A stretch of 64,000 nucleotides of DNA, taken from Linnemannia elongata (taxonomy: Eukaryota > Mortierellomycota > Mortierellomycetes > Mortierellales > Mortierellaceae). Shown here piece after piece: positions 23,108 through 33,482 of the stretch (its first letter is position 1; each line of letters starts with the position of its first letter). The notes beneath the pieces are model-generated. The model saw nothing but the letters and a program-made list of their open reading frames with translations, was not told the DNA's origin and did not search any database. The stretch lies in the NCBI GenBank assembly GCA_036320915.1, contig JAXBDG010000024.1, forward strand, positions 248,001-312,000, given 5' to 3'. The position numbers and the translations under genes were made by a program.

Positions 23108-24752
23108 TCTAATATATTAAAACCGTTATGTGTCACCTGATTTAGTGTGGTCACCTGATATAGTTCGCAGTCACATTCAGTCAATCGATCGTGTATCACA
23201 TGATTGTAATGTGTCTATCGTATGTGCTGTGTGAGCGTAACCGACGAACGCCACTAAATTTTCAAACCCTCCAATTGATGTTTAAGCAAAAGTGTATGTC
23301 TCCTAGAAAGCAAAGCGACCAAGCAAAGCGCTAATGAAGCAAAGTGGGTGTACTCTAGAATCCTCCAGCGGCAATATTTTCTCTTATAACGACTTTATAA
23401 CGTCTCGCTGCTAGGATTTTCGCTTTTTGTGCCTTTTTTTTTGGACCCTCTGTCCCCAACTACAATCATTCATCTGCCACAACCACACTTTTCATTTTCA
23501 TCACTTCTGTCCCCACTCAGAAAGCCCTCCACCCGCCGTGTTCCTCCTACCTCCACCTCCAATATCAATACCTTTCAACTGCAGCGTTTACAAAATACAT
23601 ACGAGTTGATGCCACGAACTCAACATGGTCGCAGCCGTCAAGTCGGCCAAGTTCTCTCCCCTTTCACCATGCATACTGCCATCACTAAATTTGCTGCCAC
23701 CACTAAATTTGCTGCCACCACTGCCATTTCCTCTCTCCTGTCTCTCTTCCACCAAGCTCAAGCGCTCTATCACCGCCAAGCGCGCAATCGTCGCCAAACC
23801 CAATGCCATCACCCCTTCTTCCTTCTTCTCTTCTTCTTCTTCCTTCTTTTCACTTCCCCTCACTAAGCTCTCTAGGTGTAGTGGACAGGTCATCAACGGC
23901 TAACAAAGTCATCACAATCCTTCTTAAGAGGCGAACAAAAGGCGATATCAACAGCCGCCAAGGGCAAGCAGACCACAAGTGCATGGATCAACCTAATTTG
24001 CAGCACAACCAATCCATTCTCTAACTACTGCTATGCCATAAATGATAGCACCAGCGCCCAAAACATTTTAAGCAAAAGGAATAGAATGTCAACGGGTAAA
24101 ATGGCACAGAAGGGGTGCAGAAGGAGTAGAGAAGGAGTAGAGAAGGGTAGAGAAGGGGTAGTGGAGGGTAGTGAAGAAGAAGAGGAAAAACGAGGAAGAT
24201 GAAGTGGAACTGAAGAAAAAACAGGTAGGCGGAGAGAAAGCAGAGGGATAAAAGTCTAAATAAGAAGAAAATCTCCCTCTGATTCATTTGCGCCTAGAAT
24301 TTGTAGGGATGTGACACAGGCACAGAAAAGTCAAAGCGAAGATCAGGGCAGAGGGTGTGTGTGTGGTGCCTGGAGAGGGGAATCGAAACCTGAGAAGAGA
24401 CAAAGGTGCTAATTGGGATTCTTTGGCAGGTCAATTCGCAACTTTTTGCAAATGTTTGGTAGTGAGTCTCAGAACTGTGGAATATCAGGTGTGTAGTCAC
24501 TGATGTAAGTTGTACCAGCCACGCAGGTTATACCAGCCGCACATAGTTCCAGAAGTGAAGAGTGGGAGAGAGAGAATGGCAGAGCATCAAAAGCAATAAA
24601 TACTGTAATACACAACCACCACCATATCATGTTTTTGGATAAGTTCTACCAACCACACAGATTGTGACTGCAACACAGCGCCTTCCCTCATACTTCCAGT
24701 GCTTCCCCTTTTTCACCTCCCTCCGCGAGCGAAGCCGCGGGCACTTCTCTAG
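23108..24752 (+). mobile_element. Non-autonomous Helitron abutting the autonomous one
   Basis: It begins with TC directly after the CTAG of the preceding Helitron (TCTAATATATTAAAAC, like the TCTCTCTAATAAAAC start of the element at 25448). It ends with hairpin CCGCGAGCGAAGCCGCGG and CTAG at 24749-24752 followed by T. The interior carries no transposase. It has a sequence module (about 23430-24060) repeated at 38660-39055 and 39330-39720. The 3' end is secure; the 5' end is inferred from position and similarity. Confidence 0.6.
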
Positions 24753-24771
24753 TTCTCTCTAATAAAACAAA
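24753..24771 (+). mobile_element. Interrupted Helitron 5' end
   Basis: TCTCTCTAATAAAACAAA at 24754-24771 equals the first 17 to 18 bases of the Helitron family start, on the forward strand. It is cut by the reverse-strand Helitron that begins at 24772. Removing that insert would join AAACAAA to TTGATCG at 25449, restoring an A|T target dinucleotide and the start of an older forward Helitron. Confidence 0.55.
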
Positions 24772-24989
24772 CTAGCTTAGTGCCCGCAGCGTCCGCTCGC
24801 GGAGGGAGACGGCGAAGCATTAAAGGCACCGTTTCGCCCCAGTATCAGTATTTTGAATGGATAGCCTGAAAATGAGGAAGGGGTCCTAAGATTGCAGTCG
24901 CGATCTGCGTCTGCGTGGCTGAACACCTGACAGCTTGTGTGTCGGTGGGAAATGTGACTTGTCCTTTTTTACTTTAGCTCCTGGCAGTC

Positions 24990-25099
24990 TTTCTCATCGA
25001 ATATTTGAGTCCGTGCGAGACCCAAAGTTCAATTCGAATAATTATTGGGCACCCGACTTTTCCAGTGGACTCTAACAGGGTCGAATATTCGATGAGAAA
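24990..25099. repeat. 110-bp fold-back element
   Basis: TTTCTCATCGAATATT at 24990-25005 is the exact reverse complement of 25084-25099. A second pair, GAGTCC and GGACTC, lies inside. This could be a small inserted MITE or a structural part of the surrounding Helitron. No clear target duplication is visible. Confidence 0.65.
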
Positions 25100-25261
25100 A
25101 CACTACTCATCCCTCTTCTTTCTTTCTCTCATTCTTTCTTTTTCTCATTTTGTTCTTTTTTTGCCCTCTGTATCACTGCACCCGCTTCCCTGTACCCGCT
25201 TCCCTGTACCCGCTTCCTTACCATCTCCTCTGCTTTAATGTTCTGAGCGTTGGGCCATCAC

Positions 25262-25265
<4 letters not shown>

Positions 25266-25299
<34 letters not shown>

Positions 25300-25300
25300 C
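25266..25300. repeat. Poly-T run of about 35
   Basis: An uninterrupted T homopolymer inside the reverse-strand Helitron. Its exact length is likely unreliable in any assembly. Confidence 0.8.
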
Positions 25301-25703
25301 TGGTGGTGATTTTTGGGCGGTGATAGTCAGCTTGGTACCTTGCTGTCATAGCGTGTAGTAGGGCGACATCTCTGGTACTGTGATGAATAATGTTTACTAA
25401 GTTACTTTTGTTTTTTCGCTTTGTTCTGATTTTGTTTTATTAGAGAGATTGATCGATACTGTGTGCAAAGTAAAGAAAACACACTACAATAGAAAAAAGA
25501 AAAGCAAACAAATTGTCCCTGTATCCCTGAAGCAATGAAGCACTGAAACGCGAGAAGGTAGAGAGTGCACTCGAGCCAACGAACGATCAAAGTGCAAAAA
25601 ACAGCGTTACGCTCATTATCCCATCCCATCCTCCTCCCTATCCACTTCCAGGCTGTCATCCAACCCTCCTTTCCTTGTTGTCAGGGCAGGTGATTTATCG
25701 AAA

Positions 25704-25925
25704 GTGTGACAGCGAGCTAAGTGTGTGACGGCGAACTAAGTGTGTGACGGCGAGCTAAGTCACTTGACGCTCTAAGTGACTGCGCGCAACGAATTTGTTT
25801 TATTAGAGAGAAGAGAAGAGAGAAGAGAGATTATTAGAGAGAAGAGAAGTGTGACAGCGAGCTAAGTCACTTGACGCTCTAAGTGACTGCGTGCAACGAA
25901 TTTGTTTTAGTAGAGAGAAGAGAAG
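25704..25925. repeat. Tandem Helitron 5'-end-like units with hairpin
   Basis: Three 19-base units (GTGTGACRGCGARCTAAGT) at about 25706-25760 run into a module ending in GAATTTGTTTTATTAGAGAGA (near 25811). The module is repeated to about 25918 with one base change. On the reverse strand each module begins like the Helitron start TCTCTCTAATAAAAC. Each has a perfect 8-bp stem AGTCACTT/AAGTGACT around an 8-base loop. These look like stacked copies of a Helitron 5' terminal region. Confidence 0.6.
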
Positions 25926-26043
25926 AGAAGAAGAGAAGAAGAGAGAAGAGAGAATAGAGAAGAGAGAAGAGAGAAGAAGATTAGAGAGATTAGAGAGATT
26001 AGAGAGAAGAGAGAAGAGAAGAGAGAAGAGAGAAGAGAGAAGA
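25801..26043. repeat. AGAGAAG microsatellite
   Basis: Purine-only runs of AGAGAAG and TTAGAGAGA units around and after the Helitron-end repeats. No coding content. Confidence 0.8.
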
Positions 26044-26289
26044 TACATGGACCGAGTTTGGGCTATGAGAAGGCGTTACGATTACTCACTTCGGTGACGT
26101 AATTACAGCGCCCATTGTCCTCCTACCCCTCTTTACCCACCATACTCATTCATCGTCCTTCTCTTTCCCTTTGTTATCATTCCCTTCCCCTTTCTTGTTC
26201 CTTACTCTTTCCATCACCACTTTTTCTCTTTGTTTATCGCTTCGTCCTTTCCTTACTGTCACACATACGCAAACATCTACGCTCTCTCT

Positions 26290-26357
26290 CTCTCTTCACT
26301 TCCTTTCTCTTCTCTTCTCTTCTCTTCTCTTCTCTTCTCTTCTCTTCTCTTCTCTTC
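26290..26357. repeat. (TCTTC)n microsatellite
   Basis: About ten consecutive TTCTC pentamers. Open frames across it are composition artefacts. Confidence 0.85.
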
Positions 26358-26439
26358 GTCCACCTGGTAAGAGACACAACCCTAGACATGCATCAGGCGG
26401 AAATCACAAGCACACACTCATGCGAATGACACAGCTCTC

Positions 26440-26940
26440 ACGCGCATTTGGTCAACCCTCTGGAGAAAGCTGGGAGGGAATCACTTCACTTGTGAATGTC
26501 GAGCCACGCTCCTTGGGTCGAACATAGTCATCATGACTCTGTTCCTCCCATAGCCATGGATTTCTCGCTAATGACAAGGAAAGCCATAGGCGAAAGACCT
26601 TGGTTCTCGATAGTTGCCTCGTGCTTCTTTCGAGTTAAATCGTCAACCACCCTCTAATCGCGTGTGCCTTGTGTAAAGTTGAGAACTGGACATGGCTCGC
26701 TAACGCCGTTGGTCGCACCTTTGGAGAGCTTTGTGAAAGGAGATTATAGTTCCGGGACCAATTATTGGCCGTCGCTACAGTTGTTGTCGATCCCCGCTCT
26801 TTGGAGAGGATGCAATACGATTAGTTTGTGTATTGCTGTTCTTTTCCATAGCCATGACTCTCTCGCCTTTTTTTTGACCAGAGAGAGCTTTGGTAGTAGA
26901 CCTGGGTGCTGATAGATTTACTCTCAGCTTAAATCGCCAC
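26440..26940. repeat. Degenerate tandem duplication, about 260 bp per unit
   Basis: The halves 26440-26660 and 26700-26940 share an ordered set of motifs: a CTCTGGAGAAAGCTGGGAGG/CTTTGGAGAGCTTTGTGAAAG stretch, CATAGCCATG near 26550 and 26851, TCTCGCTAATG/TCTCGCCTTTT, and TTAAATCGYCAACC/TTAAATCGCCACC at the ends. No convincing coding frame spans it. Confidence 0.55.
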
Positions 26941-27244
26941 CTTTCATTTAGTCAAAACTGCCCCTTTCCTCATCGCTGGCTCAGAACCGAATGCATACAT
27001 TATGATTTTTTATTAATATTGCTCTTACACTCTCCACCTTTGTCCCAACCTGATCAACACTGATCAAGAAAACGGGACTCAACGCAACAGACGATCATTC
27101 TGATATCCTTTGAAGAGACCCGAACAAGAAAACCAACCGATCCCTGCCAGGTAATGCTGATTCCATTTCCAAATCTCAACCACATGCAGTGGTCCCTTCG
27201 ATTATTCATGTTCGTTTATATCCAACAATAGAAGAGTTTCGGCC
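26941..27244 (+). promoter_or_regulatory. Upstream region of PD-(D/E)XK-like gene
   Basis: No clear TATA box. A probable leader intron runs from GTAATG at 27151 to AATAG at 27232, twelve bases before the ATG at 27245. Confidence 0.4.
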
Positions 27245-29005
27245 ATGAATGATCTCCAAAAAAAATACCTGCGCATCACACGTGATGGTGACATCAGTCT
27301 CTCCATGTGGGCGCATCTTGCTGAGCATACAGATCCTGGCAATATCGACAAGCTCTGGACATCCTGCGGCTCGCCTTTCCTGCGTACGCTTGGCGAAAAG
27401 GGTAATCGAGCCCACAGAAGACTCTGCGCTCTAGGGATTGATGAGCGAATGACTATTTGGGCGAAAGTCAAAGAAATGGTGAGACTTATTGCCATGCAAT
27501 GCCTGCGCACATGCTGGGAGCCGCGCTCACTTTGTTCACCGACCTGTGCTCTCTTTCGTCATGTAGAAGGATCACCAGGATGCGATGCGAAGCAAAGCAA
27601 GTCATCAGATTCAGATGGCAGCTGACGATGTCACCGCCGAGATTGCATCTATTTCGGCCATGAAACACAAACTGTTGGAGGGAGGTAATAGCATTTGGAA
27701 GTATTTTGATACCTTCTTAGGCTTGCTTAGGATCCTGGATACTAATCCTCCATTCCTGCATTGCCTAGACTTGGATTAGGGCAGCCAATTTCATATGGCA
27801 CACGGGTCAAGACTTACCTGGCTTGTCAGATAAATCATGTGCTAGTGTGCAAGAAGCGCTGAGTGTACCCGTGCAGCAGATATCCAAAGAGCTGGTGATG
27901 TTCTGCTACGATCTCGATCAAGAAATGGCTACCACGGGCTGGATCAAATCACGAGTAACGGAGACGAGGGAGCAGGACGAACTTTTGATCCTTTTTCAAC
28001 AAGTGTATGTTGTTCTGAAGAGAAAGACGAGGGATGAATGGTCCATACAAAGCAACTAATCTATTTTTTCTTTTTCTCTTGGACAACCATGTAGTTGCAA
28101 AAAGCTCCCAACGAAATATGTGTCGGCAGGGCTACACAAGAATGAAGACAGTCACGCCCACTCCACCTTTGATGCTTTGATGACAAGCGTCTTTCCAGGA
28201 AACCATCGCCATTTCGAGCTGCACTGGGCGAACCGTAAATCCAAAGGATCAGGGGATCGAAGAGGAGGCGACCACCTGGCCCTAAAGCCGGACGCTACAA
28301 TCACGAAGGACTGCTATGAGCTAGGATATGTGGAACTCAAACCACCCCGGGAGGATCGTAACCAACGTTACTTTCTTGAAGATGTTTGGGCGTTAGCGGG
28401 ATTCGCAAAGGACTGCATCGATAATCACCTGCGCCATGGCCACAAAATTACGAACGTCGCGTGCTTGCATGTTTTCGGTACGTGAAAATTGTCTAGGATC
28501 AGGTGTTGTGAAATGAGCTTTAGTTACTAAAGTCTTGTCTTTGACGTACTGTTCAATACGTTTATACTGCAGGATACCAGATGACTCTGTACCAGCTGTC
28601 CTTCCATGTTGGTATCTATGTATGGCAGGATGTTTCTACAGCCTATCTTCCACGAGACCATTATGACAGTGGTTGTACTCTCCAATGCTTGCAGCTCCTC
28701 CGCACTTTCAAGGTAATGGCTGGCTCAGAAAGAGTTGCGTGATACTCTTGCATCTGACTGAGCTATTCATTTATTGATATCTATTTCAATATTTTGACTT
28801 TCAATAGAACATCCTGTCTGATGTTGATGTGCAGCCGTATCTGAGGACGCCGCCCAGGAAGGATCAGTCCCTGCCCGATATGTTCAGGCCTCGACCCGCC
28901 AACATAACGCCCACAACACGCCCATTCTTTGAGCGTTCTCGCTCTTCGTCCATTACCAGCACCAAAAAGGACAAGTCGCACCTTGAAAATCATGATCCCC
29001 ATTAG
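27245..29005 (+). CDS. Intact six-exon PD-(D/E)XK-like protein, 437 aa
   Basis: Exons 27245-27478, 27567-27700, 27780-28004, 28095-28477, 28573-28712 and 28808-29005 join in frame with GT-AG introns of 79 to 95 nt. The donors include GTATGT at 28005 and GTACGT at 28478. The product is 437 residues without signal peptide. The third quarter holds LKPDATI, a 10-residue gap, then GYVELKPPRED: an acidic residue after Pro and a Glu-x-Lys, the layout of PD-(D/E)XK nuclease-fold enzymes. A conserved helix DVWALAGFAKDCID follows, and the tail is Pro/Ser/Lys-rich and probably disordered. Two inactivated relatives lie reversed at 10599-11669 and 33800-34869. I do not know the family's name or function; nuclease activity is an inference from the motif. 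Confidence 0.7.
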
Positions 29006-29653
29006 ATCAAGTACAAAAAATCTCTTGCTCTCTCCTTCTTAGCAAATTTGCAAATGTAAACCACATGATTCTTTCTGGTGTTAGCAAAATAGCCAACAGC
29101 CTGCAGGGGCCTTTCCATATTACACAGAATAAAAGGCTGCATACATAGCGCTTAATGTTCAACTGTGACAGGATCATAGATTGCCTCTTGCTTTCGTCTA
29201 CATTGATCCTTGGTTGTCTTACCGATATCATTGGTGTCAGTATCATACGCTGCTCCTGCTTGTCATTACCCTATCCACCTCGTTACCATCTCCTGTTGCA
29301 TAGCCATAAATACTTCGAGGGCCTCTGATATTTCCTGCCCTCAGTGAAGCTGACAGCTCCCACGTGACACCTGATACAAACGCCCAAGAGAGTATTGGTG
29401 CAGAGTTCTGGTTGAGGAATGAGAGAAGATTGATCTTTATTCCCTCCTTGTCCCTGAGCAGCTTTATAGGCCTGAGAAGGGACAAGAGCGTGGTTAAGCC
29501 ACTTTGTTAAGTAATGTTACAAAATTTGGTACCCTCCACCAAGATACTGTGATGAGTGAACGGAAGTGGTAGAAGAGGATGATGAATGAGGTAAAAGGGA
29601 GAAGTGGACCTGGGACTCAAGAGGAGAGGTGATGCTCCTGGAAGCAAGGCCCG
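29006..29653. other. Intergenic; reverse open frames of unknown nature
   Basis: Two reverse-strand frames (29485-29243 and 29246-29007) overlap by a few bases and read ...GNIRGPRSIYGYATGDGNEVDRV... then ...LNIKRYVCSLLFCVIW.... They have balanced composition but no motif I recognise and may be a gene relic converging on the gene at 27245-29005. The remainder to 29653 shows nothing. Confidence 0.3.
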
Positions 29654-30101
29654 TGTCGCGTCCTATACCATAGTCAGATCATGACTGTCGACTCTTGTTA
29701 TGATTATGTCGCGTCGTACAACACGATCGGTCGACTCTTAAGAGTGATCGATCGACTCTTGGTGCGATCAGGCAAACTCGGGCGCAGCTGTCTTCGCCCA
29801 AGTAAATAATTAATTAACATAGCCACAATCATACTTATATATAGTCAGTATCCAGATAGTTTAATCCCCACTTAGTAACTCGAATATACTTTGTCACCAC
29901 CCTGAACCCGATCCCTACCCTGTAACCTTGTCCTAAATAACACTCTGTCAACACCTTGAAAACTACCTCTGATTCCTGCTCCATTTACCCTACCTTTGTC
30001 CTACCTTTGTCCTGCCTTGGTCCTGCCTGGCCCTGCTTCCTAGTACTGAGAGGTCTATCTCCGTCTGCCCTGTCTGCCCAGTCTAGGTTCGCGACAGCCC
30101 G
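29649..30101. mobile_element. Solo LTR with 5-bp target duplications
   Basis: A 443-bp LTR at 29654-30096 begins TGTCGCG and ends CGCGACA, an inverted pair with canonical TG...CA ends. It is flanked on both sides by GCCCG (29649-29653 and 30097-30101). A TATA element (TATATATAG, 29836-29844) and direct repeats of TCGACTCTT (three copies, 29688-29762) and CTACCTTTGTC lie inside. No internal retrotransposon region is present, so it is the product of LTR-LTR recombination. Ty3 or Ty1 type cannot be decided from the LTR alone. Confidence 0.88.
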
Positions 30102-31331
30102 CGACGGGTTTATTAAAAAAGGAGGGGTATAGAGGCAGTGCTTATCCAGCCTTGGACTGGAGTTGCTGAGAATGCTGGGACCGAGATATGGTCTCGATTA
30201 AAAGTCAGAAACCTTGTGGTGGGTATTGGGGCGTCTGCGAGTAGGAGCCCAGGCCTGAAGGGTCGAGTAAAAGGTCGACATTGACGATGACAGATCCTCA
30301 ACGGTCAGAGAAGAGTCTAGGTAGGCTGGTCGGTCCTGAAATACTTTATCAGTGTTAATGGAAAGGTGATAGGAAAGAAACAACGAGAGGGGTGAATGTG
30401 GGAAAGTGTCTAAATCTTAACTATCAAATGTTTTTTGTTTCTTTCTCCTCTTTTATCGTCTCAGATGGCACAGCAAGAAAACAGACGGCGCAAAAAAAAG
30501 ATGGCGAGTGAGTTGGGTAGTACAGGAGAGTTTGGCGAAGAGATAAAGAGGATAGTGCAGTAGGCCTATAGTGCAGACTCCAAAACTACAAATGACAACA
30601 GCCCAACAGCACACAAAAGAGAAAATAACAAACCTAAAATTTCGACATCCTTTTCTCTATTTCATCTTCTTTGTCTTTTCGCTTTTTCCCTTTCTTTCTG
30701 TCGTTCTTTCCTTCTTTTGTCCTTTCATTTCTCACAACACCTTGAATTGCTCTCCCTCATCCCTTTTTTTCAACATCAATATTATCTTCTCATCCGACAT
30801 CCATCTCGTACCATTCCTCTCTCATCATTATTCTGCTAAACAGTTCACCCTCAATCAGCCCTTTGTGAAAAAAGAAAGAAAGAAAAGCACCGTCCATTCG
30901 TCTCGGCTACTCTCTCCGCCTCCGAGGTATGCATCAGAATGATAGCACAGGAGTATCACATATGCGTAGCACACCTACTCTGTTTTCTTGATCCCCTCTT
31001 CCTCTTTTTACAGACTGTCTCAACCACAACTCCTCCGTGTACACCCTTTTCGCACGCCTCCCTCCTTTTATTTCTCTGATCTGAAAGGCAAACTGAAAAT
31101 CTACAGAGACTGATATTACTTATTGCCCACAACATTTTTTTTAGTCTTGACTTTCCTCAACCCAGCATCTTGCATTACCCACCTTTCCTCTCCTCTGCTG
31201 CAGCCACCTTACACTAAAACGAACAAGGTAATTACAAACTTCAGTAGCGGTCGGCATGTTCACGCCTCATGTCTAAGCACTTGTGAAACTAACACCTTTT
31301 TATTAGTATTGTGACAATCAGACCGCCTATC
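30102..31331 (+). promoter_or_regulatory. Upstream and leader region of NLR-like copy C
   Basis: Nothing is recognised up to about 30600. A pyrimidine-rich promoter-like stretch runs from 30640 to 30830. Leader introns are 30927-31013 (GTATGC to TTTACAG) and 31228-31306 (GTAATT to TTATTAG). From 31055 the sequence equals the window start, so copy A and copy C share leader and start codon. Confidence 0.5.
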
Positions 31332-32762
31332 ATGTCAGACCATTTAAGCGAGCAACAGGGTGTGTATGTCCCCGATAGCGTCACCCAAGACCTCCAGTAT
31401 TCTGCTGATGTTTCCCTCTCCGCCGAACAGATCAAGGAGCACGTCGACGAATTTGTCCACGACCCAAACATCCACCTCTTATTCGGAGACCAACCAGTCT
31501 GGTCATTGCAAGAGTACATGGACAAGCTAGAAACGATTCCTAGCCTGAAGGATATGGTCAAGAAGCCCTATCTGTTGGCTGTCACTCTCAGGGCTCTACC
31601 CAAGGCTGTCGGTCCTCGACAGGATCTAGTGGACACCAGGATCGTACGAGCCAGGCTGTACGACAAGATTGTCGAGCAATGGTTCGCGCTCAGTCTGGAA
31701 CGTTTGGAGAGCAGTATCTTGAGCAGTGTGGAAAGAGAGGCGCTCACTGAATTGGTCAAAGATGGGTTTGTTGCCCAAGGGATCGACTACCTGAAGCGAC
31801 TCGCCGACGCCATCTTCACGAGGCAGAACGGGAACCCAGTCATCCAGTGCACACACATCCGCGACAAGGACACTTGGAAGGCCGAGTTCTTTGACTCGGA
31901 TCCCAAAATCCACCTCTTGCGTGAGGCTTCTCCATTGACGTCCACCGTTGACACAATCCGATTCTCTCATCGATCTATTCTGGAGTACTTCTTCTCGTGC
32001 ACCATTTTTTCTCCTTCCAAGCGTGACCCGCAAGATGAAGGCGGTCTCACGGATGTCCAGCCACTCGATCCTGAAAGTCCCCTGTTCACGCGCAGCTTTA
32101 TCTGCGAGCCTTCTGTCATACAGTTCCTGAGCGACCGAGTGCAGGAGAATCCAAGTTTCAAGGATCAACTCCTCGAAGCCATCGAGAGATCCAAGTCCGA
32201 TCCTTCTCTTGCCACCGCCACTACCAACTCAATTACCATCCTGGTCAAGGCCGGAGTCCGATTCAGCGGAGCCGATCTTCGGGGTATTCGCGTTCCAGGA
32301 GCGGATGTCTCTGACTTTGATTCTGCACAATTCCAAGAGGCAGACCTCGCGGGCATCAATCTCTCCAGGAGATGGCTACTCGAGGCAGATTCAGCAGGGC
32401 ACGGAAGGAGGGAGTTCAGTTCGGAGAGTTACCGCACTTAGAGGAGTATGATGCTGTTAGGAGTTACCGTTACTCGCCTAATGGCATGCCGTTTGCTGTT
32501 AGTCGCGATATTGGTGAAGTCACAATATACAATTCCTTGACTTGGGAAATAATCAAAGCGCCGAGAGGTCATAGGGGCAAAATTAACGATTTGGTGTTTT
32601 CTCCGGACAGTCGGCGCCTAGCGTCTGCAGGAGATGATGGTACAATCCGAGTGTGGAGTTGTGAGAGCGGCGAGGCTCTGTTGGTTTTGGAGGGGCACTT
32701 TGGCAAAGTGAGCTCGGTGACTGTTTCCCCCTGCCAGCGACGACAAGACAGTGAGGACTGAA
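31332..32762 (+). pseudogene. P-loop-less NACHT/pentapeptide/WD40 fragment, copy C
   Basis: ATG 31332 opens 369 residues nearly identical to copy A: NACHT C-terminal half, winged-helix-like FSHRSILEYFFSC and pentapeptide-like GADLRGI...EADLAGI. A single-base loss near 32393 shifts the frame to a stop at 32441. The shifted frame continues through FGELPHLEEYDAV into about two WD40 repeats (FSPDSRRLASAGDDGTIRVWS) before a stop at 32760-32762. Downstream is unrelated pyrimidine-rich DNA, so the WD40 array is truncated as well. Walker motifs are absent. It is the equivalent of copy A in the second duplicated block but keeps a WD40 start that copy A lost. Confidence 0.75.
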
Positions 32763-33482
32763 AATCAAAGGTCAGGTGAGAAGTAAAGAGAAGGAAGGAA
32801 GAAAAGCACGACTGTGTTCTTTGCTTTTGCACCTTCTTCTTTCTGTTCATTTGCCGTTTCTACTCTACTTCCATTCGCCATCCCCTTCGCCTCTCTTCTC
32901 CGCCTCACCCTCATCTCTCACATGCATTGCACCCTTTGCCACCAGTCTCATCCTCATTCAACATCTCTTCCACTCAGCCATCGTCTTTTGACATTGCATC
33001 ACCGCATTCGGAATCAACACTACCCTTGAACGGACATTCACTGCATAATTGACCCACCTTGGAGATGGTTCTCTGCGCTTTTTCATATATACCCAGAATA
33101 CTACAACAACCACAACACACAATGCAGACGCACGTCTTTTAGGTCGCTTATTCTCTGACACCCTCTTCCTTTTGTTCAACACCAAACAGTTGATAGCCCC
33201 CCCCCCCCCACCATCCACCTCGTACCCTATGATCTACCATGAACGAGGACATGATTTTTGAAAAACAAAGAGGAATCAACCATTGTCTGCAAACATGAGC
33301 TGGAGTCTCTGCTGGGCTCAAAGACGAGGAGTGATTATCTATCATTATCAGACTGGCGTTGGGACATATTTCACTTCTCTCCTTCCTTGTCTTTCTCCTT
33401 TCCTCCCCTCCTTCAGCCGCAAAGATATATACCCTTAAGCAATTAACACCATCTTCACTTGTGAATCAAATATCGAAGCAAG
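32763..33482. other. Pyrimidine-rich spacer resembling an NLR leader
   Basis: The sequence at 32820-33030 is diverged from but related to the leader before the full-length NLR-like gene (shared ATTCGGAATCAA near 33006, compare 3568). It may therefore be the promoter of a lost NLR-like gene. A poly-C run lies near 33199. No coding region is supported. Confidence 0.4.

Larger units (their letters stand above)
24772..25448 (-). mobile_element. Complete non-autonomous Helitron, 677 bp
   Basis: Read on the reverse strand it starts at 25448 with TCTCTCTAATAAAACAAAA. It ends with a hairpin (CCGCG-A-GC-GGAC-GC-TGCGG) and CTAG at 24775-24772. The flanks are A before the 5' end and T after the 3' end, the expected A|T insertion site. 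It carries a 16-bp inverted repeat fold-back (24990-25099) and a T run (25266-25300). No coding capacity. Confidence 0.8.

Noticed and set aside
23588..23896. 102-aa reverse frame partly conserved in other Helitron module copies
   Set aside because: Conservation reflects shared element sequence on both strands; frames are broken differently in each copy, so no coding claim.
24725..24810. Inverted GC-rich arms read as one large palindrome or terminator
   Set aside because: The two arms are better explained as the 3' hairpins of two Helitrons in opposite orientation, each with its own CTAG end.
25801..26043. Possible CRISPR-like or satellite array
   Set aside because: Simple purine microsatellite with no unique spacers, in a eukaryotic context.
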